This document shows, piece after piece, positions 48,226 to 59,646 of a stretch of DNA of 64,000 bases. Position 1 is the first letter of the stretch. The number at the start of each line of letters is the position of its first letter. The translations under genes and the position numbers were made by a program. A model generated the notes under the pieces. The model saw only the letters and a program-made list of their open reading frames with translations, did no database searches and had not been told where the DNA came from. Origin of the DNA: Azolla caroliniana (Eukaryota > Polypodiophyta); the NCBI GenBank assembly GCA_043228905.1, contig JBHGNT010000001.1:10292001-10356000 (forward strand), in the 5' to 3' direction.

Positions 48226-51108
48226 CTCGTTATGTTCCTTCTTTACTCTCGATTTGCTTCTTCCTTATACCGTTCTTTCCCCCCTTCAAATCCTCCTTCT
48301 TTCTGTATATGTATACATAAAGCCTACAGGTGAGGAGGATAGGGAAAGTATTGGGAAATCTTCAGATTTACCTTCTATTTTCACAAAACTCTCAAAATAC
48401 CCCCCGGGTCGTTTTAGAAATTAGAAAGGAATTAACCTCTGAATATCAACGGTTTTTTATTTATTTCAACAATTTACCCTTGAAAGAGAGAAGAAAAGCC
48501 TCAAATATTGTGAAATGCACATAAGAGATCAAAACCAGTCTACTTAGCTTCTTACTTCTTAATCAATTTATAGTTGATACAACAGAACCCATTTGGGTTG
48601 GCTTGGCTAAACAGGGTGTGCTAAAAGGGTGGGTCAACTTGAGCACATGCATCCTAAAAAGGGTGAGCTAAAAGGGTGGCACAAAGGAACACATGCACAC
48701 CACAATATATACATAAATATAGCACATAGAACTTTTGGAAAATGAAGAAATTGTGTAGGGGTGTAGTGAAGAAATAAAGAGAAACTAGAAGTTTCCCCCT
48801 TCTTTTCAAAACTCTTAAAATACCCTTCTTCTTTCCCTAATCAATGAATGACCACAAAAGTGGACAAGCCACATGAATGCTACTTGATGATGGGGGCGTC
48901 ACACCAATGTACCAAAATTTGTCCATCATTCTCAAGACAAAGGTAAAACATGGTAGAAATGATTGATCATGTGAATTACAATGGTAGAAAGTCATTACTA
49001 TTTATGACATTTTTCGGATGGACAATGCCAATGTGGCATGAACAAAATCAAAAGGTGTTGTTGATGGGGTTAATTAGAACAATCTAAGGCGATGTCAAAG
49101 TAGATTGAGTTGTTAGCTGAACGAAAAGACTTATATAAGCCTAATGTGAAAGTAGGGGATAAATTTGAGTGCCTTTGATGTGAAAGCAAAAGTTTGTGAT
49201 ATTCCCCATGCTACTTTAGCTAGTTGAGACTTTTGAGCGCCAAATTTAGTTGTTTCAACGTTGTATTATTTGCCGCTAAGCTATTGCAATATTGTCCTTA
49301 TGTTCACCGATTTTACTTTAAAATATAATTTTGGATGGACATGTTCCAAAAGAATATATTACTGAGTGTGCATGAATAAATTACAACTCATGATGTGTTC
49401 AAAAGTTTTAAAGCCTGAATAAATTACAACTCATGATGTGTTCAAAAGTTTTAAAGCCGTCTACTCTATTGTACAATTCTTAATTCTAAGGCTTTATAAT
49501 AAATAGAATTTGCCCATGTCTAAAGGCTCATGAAAACCTTATTTTAGAAGAAAAAGAGAGTGTACAATTTTGGCCTTTACTGATCAAGGCTTCTACATGA
49601 CATGATCTATATTCTATAACAATTCTCTAGCAAATTTGTATTGTATGTCGGTGGACACTAGTTTGTATTGTGAGATTGTTATAAAGTTGATATAATGTTG
49701 GTATTGAGTTACTAATGAGCAAAAACTCTATCCTTTTATCTTTAATAACTAGAAGCATGTGCTTGGCATGGCATCTTTAGAATATAAGACAGCTATTTTA
49801 TAAAATTTGATAGAAGGTAACTTCTCATCCGAAAAAAAGATACTATAATGTTCACAAAACTCTCTTGAAGCAAACTCAGTGCATGCATAATAGAAAATGT
49901 TCAACCATATTGCTGAAGAATTTTACAACCATTAGTAATATAATTGTCTTACATCATTGTTGGACAAAACAATATGGCAATTAGGGCAAATGGTTTTGAA
50001 AAGACCAAAATGACGCCAATATTAGGATACACAATGACATGAGCTTACAACGAAAGCACATCTATGATGCACATCCATACAACCTTAGACTTCCTACTAG
50101 AATTCCAATTATTGATGTGTCTGGATTCCAATTTCCTCTTTCCTTAAGTGGTAACCAAGGCTTCTATTCAATCTATTTTTACTCCAATGAAACACACATT
50201 ATGGGGAAGTGACTGAGGTTGTACCAATGATGCTTGACAGTGTCTTCGGATTCACAAATAAGCACATTCTTTAGATGAGATAAGAGGCAGATAGCAATCG
50301 TGGCTAACAAACCCTATTGTGAGTCATTTGTGGGATAGAGATGTGAACTTTAATAAGTTTTCATTAAAACCTGCTCACTGATTTTAATTGGCTATAAGTT
50401 GAAGGTGAGCATGCTTTTCATCCGTTTCCCTCTACAAGTACAGATGAACGCAGGAAATATCTTTCGATCGTTTTTCTCTACACTCAATCAACCAACATGA
50501 ACAGATAAAATATACTTTTAATTTATTGTTTCATATATCTTTGAAAAGCTGTATTTTTCATATATATTCATTAGTTCTACAACCTTAGAAGCCACCAATT
50601 TACTTGTTGGTAGTACCAATCGTGTTCAAAAATCAAATATGCAACATCGTCATTATATGAATAAGAAAACACTATTGCATATATTGCATTCAAACGTGGT
50701 ACTGAAAACCTGTAATAAATTATGACCGACATATCAAATGAGAATTCCTCTTCCTTCAGCTCTATCCTTGTGTACAGAATAGCAGATTTACAAAATATGC
50801 ATAAAGCAAGAAAATACCACTGACAAACACCTTCCTTACCTGATAGGCATCTGATTGCATCATATAGCATGTTATCTCTGCAGCACAAAACAATTCCCAG
50901 AAAAAAGCTTTGCAGATTTCGTTAATGAATATTCTAAGCACTCAAGGCAATAAACATATAATCATAGGTTTCAACTCAAAAGAGAAATACAGGCCATAGG
51001 ATTGTGAGTGATCCACTGTAGTGACTAGATGTCAATTCAGCGTTTTTCTTCTGTTGCATAATTTTCCTTACTATTTCTACAAGAGTTAGTGATGTTGAAA
51101 AAAAACAG
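48226..51108. other. gene-free stretch between EG16 and the At5g52430-like gene
   Basis: The left part is EG16 upstream DNA and the right few hundred bases are probably the 3' UTR of the minus-strand gene ending at 51109. Near 48607-48690 the phrase 'gctaaaagggtgg' is repeated at about 65-bp spacing. No coding motif is visible. Confidence 0.45.
49373..49458. repeat. perfect 43-bp tandem duplication
   Basis: 49373-49415 and 49416-49458 are identical (starting tgaataaattacaactcatg and ending ttttaaagcc). Perfect identity in otherwise decaying DNA indicates a recent duplication. Confidence 0.93.
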
Positions 51109-53884
51109 TTATTTTTGGCAGAGAACGGTATTATGCTCATATTGAACTGCCAACGATATTTCGTCATCTTTAGAAGTCCCATGAAAGGCATGCATATCAA
51201 ACCATCCTCTTTCGATACAATGTCCATCTTCACTTGCATTAGATTGACCTTGGACATTCCCAATAAGGTCCTTTATGAGGCCTGATGCCACTTTCTCACT
51301 ACTGAGATCCATAGGTTCATGCATCAAATCCAAACCAACCAAATCCTTTGATTTTATATGTAGTCCATCTATATCATTGTTTCCCGATACATCTTCTTCA
51401 TGGCTTTGATTTGAATCATGGCACAAAACACCAGACTGTGATGGATCAGTTGCTTCACAAGGCAGAATAAAAGATGCAAAAGGAACACCATCAAAAGTTG
51501 CCGAGGCAAAGGGGTCAAACGTAGGGAAAGAAGAATTAACATTTCGATTCATAGGATGATGATGACGTAGGGGGAAAAACTCTTTTTCTTTACCAAAAAC
51601 ATCTGAAGTTGGTGGAGAAACATGGTGACCAAATGGACTACCGAGATACATATGTCCCGATATAGGTGTATAGCAAACTGGTGTATCACAAGGTGATGGC
51701 ATGGTCGATGTAGAAAGAGGAGATATGTTCTCTCTCCGAGAAGATTTAGTTTCAAGGGAAGAAGCAATATATTGTGCAAAAGGCACGTCAGGAGATGAGG
51801 GTGTGGTCAAGTGCGCAAGTTCAGGGGGAGGTGTAAAAGGGGCTGTGTTAGGCTCTGTTGTGAATGTAGAGAAAACTGGAGGAGAAACTAATTGTGTTTC
51901 ATGTGCATAAGGTCCAATCGTAAACATGGTGTTAACTGGACCTGGTGAGCACATACTTGTAGATGCAGTGTTCAATGATAAGGAAAAACTCGCTGGAGAT
52001 TGAACTGAAGAATTTATGAACGAAGCTGGTGATGAAGGGGGTGCAAGGCCAAGACCAGGTTGTGAAATTGGCCATGTCCCCACGGGTCCACTCACTCCTC
52101 CTCCTTCAGACCTTGTTGATGGTACTATTCTCCTCTCTCGCTTTGGAGACTTGAAACACCAATACCTGGCCCAATCCATTCTCCATCTCCTCTGAAATTA
52201 TATATACGAAATCCATGATAAGTTATAACACGATAAGCAATTGCCTCTTGTTGTTAAATCTAACTTTCATGGAAAAAAAGTTTATCTTGACCCTCTTGTT
52301 TGTTGCAGGTTATAAACATCACCTTGAAAAATGATTCTTCTACCCTTTATTATAATCTCATTCTGAATTTTCTAATCCATAAGCAAATTGTAAATTGCAA
52401 CTTGAAATCACCTGATATGACACTGATGATTACGCTTTTTTCTGTGGCATAAAGGAAAGTTTATCTCAATCCTCATGCTATTACTAAGCCAAATTTTAAT
52501 ATGGCAGAACATTTAATAGCTTATCTCCATTTGTATAACCATACCCTTGAACACATTAATTTCTATTTTTCTATTTTCTATTTTCTAATCACATAAGCAG
52601 AGTTATTAATATAATTGGAAATGCTATCATAAGAAACCCCCAAAAATAATAGATTATAGCCAGAATAAATCATAAGGAGCCCCACAGGATCAGTAAGTTT
52701 ACATAATTTGGTGCATTCATACCTTGTGAAACCTAAAGATTATAAAGCTTTGGGCTAACTTTTCCAATTTCTATGACGTTTAGTTTCTTTTGGGTGAAAG
52801 ATATGGTCTTAAAGTTCTTGTATAATTTATTCAAAAACTTTGTGCAAAAGATTCCAAAACCCTTGAAAGTGGCTGTCTACAAAGATTAATCAGTGGCTTT
52901 ATTTCAAGCAGGAGGAACCTATTGATAAGAAAATTCTCATCTTTGTGCTTCATGCTAATTTTCATGTAAAAATATAACAGCATATCTTAACCTTCTTCAT
53001 GCCATAACCACAGCCTTGAGCAAACGTCCACATTTCCATAACTGAAAACTGAATCTTTTTCACATAAAAACAACAGTATATGTCGACATAATAATTGTTG
53101 TGACATAATCCAGAATAAATGTTTCCCTTCCTAACTCGAATGCATTTCAAGCGGCAGGTTTACTCGCAAATATTTCCAGCTCTACCGTCACCATAAGTTG
53201 AACAAATAGTTTCCTTCACCAACTTAAAAATACATCATTTCAACGCCTTGCTAATTTCATGGTAAAATAGCAGTGTATCATTTCAAGACCCTCCAAAACT
53301 TCATGACAAATGACAGTTTCTGTAATTCAAGTTACTGGCAAGTTTCCATGGAAAGAAAAGCTGTAAAATAAATTGTTTCAAACAGATATTTGTATTTTAA
53401 TCACTAATAGCTCTCTCTCTCTAAAACATTAAAAGGTTTAATTTTCTTGAAAATTCATACATATTCGTATGAAAACCCACCTTTTTGTGGTTATTGCTAA
53501 TTTTCATGGTAAAAAAACATTATTTAGAGAAATTTTTATCCTTCCTAACTAAAAAAATCCACCATTTCAAGCGGCATTTTTGAATCGCTATAGTTTCCAT
53601 ACCTAGAATAACCATGGCCATAACACATGCTTTCCATCTACAGCTCATAAAGTTACCATTTCAAGCAGCATTTTGAATGTTAAGGTTTCAATTTCTACTA
53701 AAAGGACTTTTCCTCCAGATCGGAGCTAATAAACAGGAATCCAAGAAGGAAATGCATAAAAAAAAAACTGTTACAGTTTAATGGAGTTACATACCTGTTC
53801 AGGAGGTTCATAGAGATGTTCTGCGGAAGAAGAGATAGCTTCACTGATGGCTACAGCAGCATCACTCCTCGATTGAGTGGCCAT
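51109..53884 (-). CDS. plant 'hydroxyproline-rich glycoprotein family' protein (At5g52430/At4g25620 type), two exons
   Basis: Exon 1 53884-53795 (30 codons, MATQSRSDAAVAISEAIS...EPPEQ) joins exon 2 52191-51109 in phase 0, total 390 aa. After a basic RRWRMDWARYWCF block comes a Pro/Ser-rich region. The family signature lies in the middle: FTIGPYAHETQ, PPVFSTFTTEP, TAPFTPPPE, then SPDVPFAQ. A less conserved Ser/Asp-rich C-terminal half follows. There is no signal peptide, so despite the database label the protein is unlikely to be a wall glycoprotein. Its molecular function is not established. Intron 1 is 1.6 kb. A spliced extra C-terminal exon cannot be excluded because relatives run to about 440 aa. 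Confidence 0.85.
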
Positions 53885-54445
53885 AGCAACGCATTTCCTT
53901 TCGTTATCTCCCGCTGATTTCCTCAGGAAGAAGAAGACGTCCTTTCGTTTCTGAACATTTCGTTTTCTGTTACCTGACAGATTGTAAGCATTTGGGGGTC
54001 AGTGAAGGGATTGGCTGGGGGGGAGGGGGAAGGAAATCCGTGACCTGTTAAGGACAGAGGAGGAGGAGGAGGAGGAGGAGGGAGGGGGGTTGAAAGATTG
54101 CTAGGGTTTGGAGGACAGGAGGAGGTTCGCCATAGCCAAGGGGGGAAGAGGAGACACAGAGGAGATTGGGCGGAGACTGTGTGTATTAGTAGGAGACGGA
54201 GTCTGTGTGTTCACATTGAAGGCAGAGCAGAGCAGAGAAAATAAAAAAAGCAAGCAAAAAATACTCTCTGTTTCTCTCGTTTTACTCTTAACATATTTCT
54301 CTATTCTTCATCAATACTATCCTTTTATATTCCTTTGTTTTTGTATCTTCCTTCTACTATCATGAGTATTTTGATTCTTATTAATAAATCTCGATATTTA
54401 TGCATGCTTGCAATCATATGAATTGTATGTTATCGATCAAATGTG
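53885..54445 (-). promoter_or_regulatory. upstream region of the At5g52430-like gene with telobox
   Basis: The presumed leader is purine-rich on the plus strand (GGA repeats 54057-54090). At 54101-54109 the minus strand reads AAACCCTAG, a telobox variant, about 220 bp before the start. Apparent plus-strand frames over this stretch are shadows. Confidence 0.45.
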
Positions 54446-54451
54446 TGAATT

Positions 54452-54739
54452 CATGTATGTGTGTGTATGTATGTATGTATGTTGTATGTATGTATGTATG
54501 TATGTATTTGTATGTATGTATGTATGTATGTATGTATTGGTATGTATGTATGTATGTATGTATAATGTAATGTAATGTATGTAACATGCATCTGATCATG
54601 TATGTATGTATGTATGTATGTATGTATGTATTTGTATGTATGTATGTATGTATGTATGTATTGGTATGTATGTATGTATTGGTATGTATGTATGTATGTA
54701 TGTATAATGTAATGTAATGTATGTAACATGCATCTGATC
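54452..54739. repeat. duplicated TGTA microsatellite block, period about 142 bp
   Basis: A (TGTA)n block with interruptions (tttg, ttgg) ends in ataatgtaatgtaatgtatg and catctgatc at 54597. The same composite unit is repeated and ends at 54739. The interruptions are in the same order in both copies, so the whole block was duplicated rather than grown by slippage alone. Confidence 0.9.
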
Positions 54740-56217
54740 TCTACTCGTTTTGCTTGTGAGATGCATCATCCGCTTGTACTCGACTTCATGCCTACTTGAA
54801 GTGTAGAATTTAATGACAATTAACTAAATAACACATGCATGCTTCAATGATCAGACTAGAGTAAAGAACTACGCGAGACTTGCCGAACTGCGTGAAATTC
54901 TCGAAATTTGATTCTGCTACTCCAAACAATCAGATGGTGCTTTTAGAAGCTATCCTATGGGGTGGGTTTACTTTCGGTCATGCAACCTTTTATCTGTTCT
55001 TTGTCTTAGATCAAAATCAAAATCTAACATGGTGCAATAACATCCTTTAGAAACATTTTTGCATGTATGTTAGTATGTATATGTACATATGCACGTGTAT
55101 GTATGTGTCTGTAGTATGATGCTTTTGCTCTCCCATTCACTTAGTTATACATATATAACATGCTTTTGTTTAAGTTGGACTTAATGGCTATACCAAATTA
55201 TAGGGTGTTGTGTTACAAAACCACTAGCCACTTGGAAACAAGGGTGACAACACATATATCCAACATTTGATGGTCAACAACAACAAAGAAACAACACCAC
55301 CAAACACAACACTACATTCAACGTGCTGTAGAGCATTGATATGATGCAATGTGATTATTTTTCATAGTGAAAATTAAGTATCTCTAGATCATCTTGATTT
55401 TTCTTACGAATGTAACCATGCAACGATTCCTATCATATTTCCTCATTCTTCTCTTGATATTCTTAATAACCATTTGTATCAACTAATAGCTCCTTACATT
55501 TTCTATATTTTACAACACACATTCCTTATTCAACATTTCACATGGATGTAAGTTTTGATCCCATAAGGTAACTTGGGCATTTGGAAGATAGCAATATAAC
55601 ATTTTGTTTGTCCTCTTGCTCCATATAATGATTTCTCTAATGTCCATGTAATCATTTTTTTCATTTATTGATTTATTCTTTTTGTCTCCTTTTCTATTTG
55701 ATTATTAATATCAAGTTACAAGTATACATTTGTTCCTTTTCCCTCCTCTACTGGTAATGATTTATATCACTTATTCATTGTTAGGTCTCTCAATGTCATC
55801 TATGAAGCATCTGTTTCATCTTTGTAATTACTCATGGTTCTATTTCTTTCTTTCATTGATGTCTCCCTTACCAATTCTTGGGAACCTTGATTCATTACTT
55901 CATATTATATTATGAAATTCTCCCACTCTCTCTTGATGCTACTTCCCATTTGCTATAAAAGGAAGGACATTAAAATAGGGGCATTGTATTTTTATTAACA
56001 AAAAAGATTCAAAATGGAGATTGTAATATATTACTGAAAATATATCTATAAAACTGATTTCTTTCTAAATCTTATTATTATCCATTAGTTTGAAATGCAA
56101 GGGGCTAGAGGAAAGAACTCTCGAAGAACCTTCACACTTGCTTGACTCCTTGCTATCAATTAAAGCAACACAAGCAAGTGTGAAAGTGAGCTTAGGAAAT
56201 GTTACGGATCATGCCAA
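54740..56217. other. gene-free stretch
   Basis: AT-rich, with a short ATGTATGT tract near 55064-55106. No coding or element motif recognised. Confidence 0.4.
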
Positions 56218-56565
56218 CAATGAGAAAAGGAATAAGAGATTAAGGAGAATAATAGATTAAGGGTACTTAACCACGTCGATCACCCTCGAGCAAAGGACTT
56301 GAGACAAACAGAAATACCAAAGATGTCCCATATCACTTAATATTTACCATATTGGATGCTGAATAATATATTCGAAGGACAAAGATGAGTTGATCCTCAC
56401 CAATAGAGTCTCAAAAACATTTGAAGATGTTGTATAGTCCACTTTATGTAGCTCAACACCTAAGTCTCCCAAATCACTACATGTTTTCACATGTCATAGG
56501 TTCATATGTGTTTGTCTCACTTCCTAGGATAATCGATTCCCCAAGTATCCTATCCTTAACCCATT
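56218..56565 (-). repeat. diverged LTR fragment related to gypsy element B
   Basis: Collinear with the B LTR region at 57610-57950. Matching landmarks in the same order: aagggtNctNaNccac, caccctcgagcaaagga.ttgagac, gatgtcccataNcac, gagttgaNcc...aatagagtct, and ttgtctcaNtNccNaggat. By eye the identity is well below that of a recent copy. It could be a solo LTR or the far LTR of another degraded element. The exact ends are not visible. Confidence 0.55.
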
Positions 56566-56815
56566 AAAACTAGCAATAGAATTGGTTCGCAAGTTGATGC
56601 CTATAACAGTAAATGATAAGTATGCATGAAAATTGTTTCATGAGGCAAAGTGACAAAGGTTGATTGAATACTTGTTGAGAATCAAACTCAACTTCCCATA
56701 GAGCAGTGTTCACACGAGTCAATGGACATCACACTAGGCTAGTTTTGTAATTAGTAGAAAGGGCACTTGCACTAGATCAGTTGGTATTTAAACCAACCTT
56801 TTGTAACTTAGTTAC

Positions 56816-57072
56816 TGTTGGATGTAATATACAATTTTCTTATTTAGAACTCTCTCTCTCTCTATGTGTTAGTAGCACAGAAGAAATGGTTGGACCTGGG
56901 CCAAACTATCCGGATGGACTGATGTGGCCAAATTGTCCCAAAAGGATGGATGTGGCTGAACATTTCGTAATGGTTATTTTATTTTATTTTATACTTTCGA
57001 TGAATGGGTAAATATCCCATTTTTTGTTGTAAACCATTTGTCTCATGGGCCAATTTTGGCCTTAGAAGACGT

Positions 57073-57109
<37 letters not shown>

Positions 57110-57187
57110 TGGCATCACATGCACACACACTCACACACAAAGCTCACTTCCGTTGCATAACACCATCTACGCCTCTCATTCTTCACA
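56816..57187 (+). repeat. probable 5' LTR of a second copia element
   Basis: The right end is supported: ...CATTCTTCACA is followed at once by TGGTATCAAAGT (57188-57199), a 10/12 match to the initiator-Met tRNA primer site. The left end at TGTTGGATG is a guess. It carries CT runs, as the intact copia LTR does, including one just before the leader (57076-57107). Confidence 0.5.
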
Positions 57188-57300
57188 TGGTATCAAAGTG
57201 TGTGGTTATCTGATCAAACTTAATTGACTGTGTCATGCTACACATCGACGATCAACATAACCGGTTAAAAAATAGAGAAGAAATCATCATGAATACTTAG

Positions 57301-57513
57301 ATGAGAAGTGCTCTTCCTACGGAGAAGCTCGATAGGAAAAACTTCACATCTTGGGAGTACAAGATGCATTAGTACCTTGTCAAACAAGGTTACTGGAGCT
57401 ACATCGAGGGAGCTCACGAAACGCAACCCAACCCAACATGGGAGCAGGCCGCGAGCTGTGTGTTGTACTGCCTTGCGTCATGCGTTCATGACCACATGCT
57501 CAGTTATATTTGA
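57301..57513 (+). pseudogene. copia gag N-terminus, stop-containing and truncated by an insertion
   Basis: The frame after ATG 57301 has the typical copia gag start: KLDRKNFTSWEYKMH, GYWSYIEGAHE, WEQAA, and CVHDHMLSYI. An in-frame TAG lies at about 57370 after KMH. The gag sequence stops abruptly at about 57510, where unrelated DNA with an LTR-like end (TGATGG...) begins. The rest of the element would lie beyond the nested gypsy elements, outside this window. Confidence 0.75.
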
Positions 57514-57990
57514 TGGTTAGATGCTCTACTCCCAATCGGATGAGGGAAGAGGATTCGGCCGTGGGAGTAGAGGTCTATTAGAGTGATGATCTAATGTAAG
57601 CATATGATAAGGATATAAGATATATGAAATAAGAAAGGAGAGAGCGAAAGAAGGGTGCTAATCCACCCGACCACCCCCGAGCGAAGGGATTGAGACGGAC
57701 TTGAGCCTCGATCGGTGTCCCATACCACTGCCGTGGCGTCGAGTTGTACCTAGTGATGGTGCTCTCGCTACAAGAGTTGACCCACCACGAAATAGAGTCT
57801 TGACGTAGTCCAGAGATCATGAAATGGGGGTAGCTAGGCCTCATATTTATAGTGAGACCCAAGGCCTCCAACCAAGTTCACACTTGGCCTAATGGATTGT
57901 CTCAATCCCGAGGATTAAAAGTAATCCTCCCCTTCTTTACACTCTCGTTTAACCCTCACATTTATCCACGTGTATAGAATACTACGGTAA
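57511..57990 (-). repeat. putative 3' LTR of gypsy element B
   Basis: On the minus strand the segment ends ...CTAACCATCA, a normal CA terminus, exactly where the copia gag is interrupted. It has a TATA box (CTATAAATATG) near 57850. A purine run suited to a polypurine tract (minus-strand AAAGAAGGGGAGGA) lies near 57932-57945, so the LTR may begin there and not at 57990. Its relation to the diverged copy at 56218-56565 supports the repeat nature. Confidence 0.5.
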
Positions 57991-58010
57991 ATTCACGGGA
58001 TATTATATGG

Positions 58011-59646
58011 TCATGCCCATAACATACTCTTTAAAACATTGCACTCTTGTAATGGAAAGTTAGGGAAGTTAGTTCTAAGAGTATTTTCGTGTTCCCATGT
58101 GGCTTCTTTAATAGATTTATCCATCCATTCCATTTTAGTTAGTCTATCAACCACAACCCAGATGGCATCATGGCCTTTTTGGGTACGAGGAAGGCTAACA
58201 ATAAAATCTATGGATATACTTTCCCACTTATTATTGGGAATGTCCAAGGAATGTAAAAGTCTTGCGGCTTTAAGTCGCACAACTTTGTTAACTTGATATT
58301 GGTGACATTTAGTCACATAACTATGTATGTCAGGACACATTGTAGGCCAATAGAATTTAGTGGAGATGAGAACGAGTGTACGATGTATTCTAGGGTGCCA
58401 TGCTGAGGTTGCATCATGGCATTAAAAAAGAATTCTCTTTTTGACCTCAGGCAAATTTGGAACACAAACCTTCCCATTACGGTAGAGCAGACCGTTAACA
58501 ATGTGGAAGGATTCCTTCGAGGATGTGGTGGTGTCTGTTCCAGACTCAACTCTTGCCCAGTATTTCGCAAAATAATTGTCATCAGGATACTTTCCTCAAA
58601 GGTGATCATAAAGATCTGATGTTATTTCAATGAAGCTAAGCATGTTAACTTCACGGATGCGACTTAGTGCATCATCGACATTGTTCATGGAACCTTTACG
58701 ATATCGTATGGAAAAATCAAAGTCTTGGATGAGATAAGCCCATCGTGCCTTACAACCTTTCGGGTTTTGTTGGTCACATAAATATTTCAAGGACTCGTGG
58801 TCTGTAGTTACCACAAAATGATTTCCATAAAGATAATGACGCCATGTTTTGAGTGCATGTATAACTGCAAATAATTCCTTTTCTTAAACGGTATACCGAG
58901 ATTGAGCAGAATCAAGTTTCTTACTCTCAAATGCTATTGGCTTACCATCTTGATATAAGGCAACACCTATAACATAATTGCTTGCATCGGTTTCAACCTC
59001 AAAAGGTTTTGAGGGATCAGGTAAAAGAAGCGAAGGAGCCTTGCACACAGGTCCTTTGAGTTCCTTAAAGGGGAGGTCTAGTGTAGCATTCCACACAATA
59101 GGTTTTGTAGACTTTTAGAAGGATCAATACGTTTGACCTTTTAGAAGATCAGTAAACGGTGTCGTCAATTAGGAGTAATTATGAAGGGATTTGCGCAAAA
59201 ACCCGACAAAACCAAGGAATGATCGAACTTCTCGAATATTCCAAAGAGTGGGCCAAAGTTTGATTTTCTCGATGCGAGAAGGATCAATTTCAACTCGTTC
59301 GGTTATGAGATGTCCAAGATAAGTAATTGATTTCTTGAAGAACTCGCATTTTGAGATCTTCGCATAGAATTGCTTGTCTTGCAATGTTTGCTACAAAGCG
59401 GACATGTTTAGCACGTCCTTCGAATGTACGACTATAAACTAGAATATCATCCAAGAAAATAACGACAAATTTTCCAAGTTGTTCTCAGAAAATGTCATTC
59501 ATTTCTTGTTGAAATGTGGCCGACGCATTGGTCAAACTAAAAGGCATAACCAAAAACTCATAATGGCCATAGCGCATACGAAATGTCGTTTTAGGAACAT
59601 CGTCCTCACTAATACGAATTTGATGGTAGCCCGTACGGAGATCAAC
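58011..59646 (-). pseudogene. gypsy element B: partial pol (RT, RNase H, integrase N-terminus), degraded
   Basis: Read leftward: RT palm and thumb from 59646 ([10 protein letters not shown] region, FLDDILVYS, YLGHLI...SFLGF at about 59200-59340), RNase H (VETDASNYVIGVALYQDGKPIAFESKKL at about 58920-59030; TTDHESLKYL at about 58770-58815), DALSRI, the integrase zinc-finger region (HPRIHRT, C-x2-C-like KCHQYQV), then WESISIDFIVSLPRTQ and VVVDRLTKM. Directly after RLTKM the sequence jumps to EATWEHE.TLR...NFPNF, which belongs to the chromodomain end of pol, so the whole integrase core is deleted near 58125. Several in-frame stops are present. At 59646 the RT is cut by the LTR of element A. Confidence 0.85.

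Noticed and set aside
47772-48320. Plus-strand and alternate minus-strand frames over the EG16 gene
   Set aside because: Shadows of the GH16 frame; only the 203-aa frame has the catalytic motif.
50577-51263. Minus-strand frames just downstream of the At5g52430-like gene, considered as extra exons
   Set aside because: No conserved C-terminal motif and no convincing donor/acceptor pair; more likely 3' UTR or intergenic.
54414-54729. Ile-His-Thr-Tyr repeat frames on the minus strand
   Set aside because: Pure microsatellite translation of the duplicated TGTA block.
57578-57871. 97-codon minus-strand frame left of gypsy B
   Set aside because: It lies within the LTR-like segment with its TATA box and has no protein family motif.
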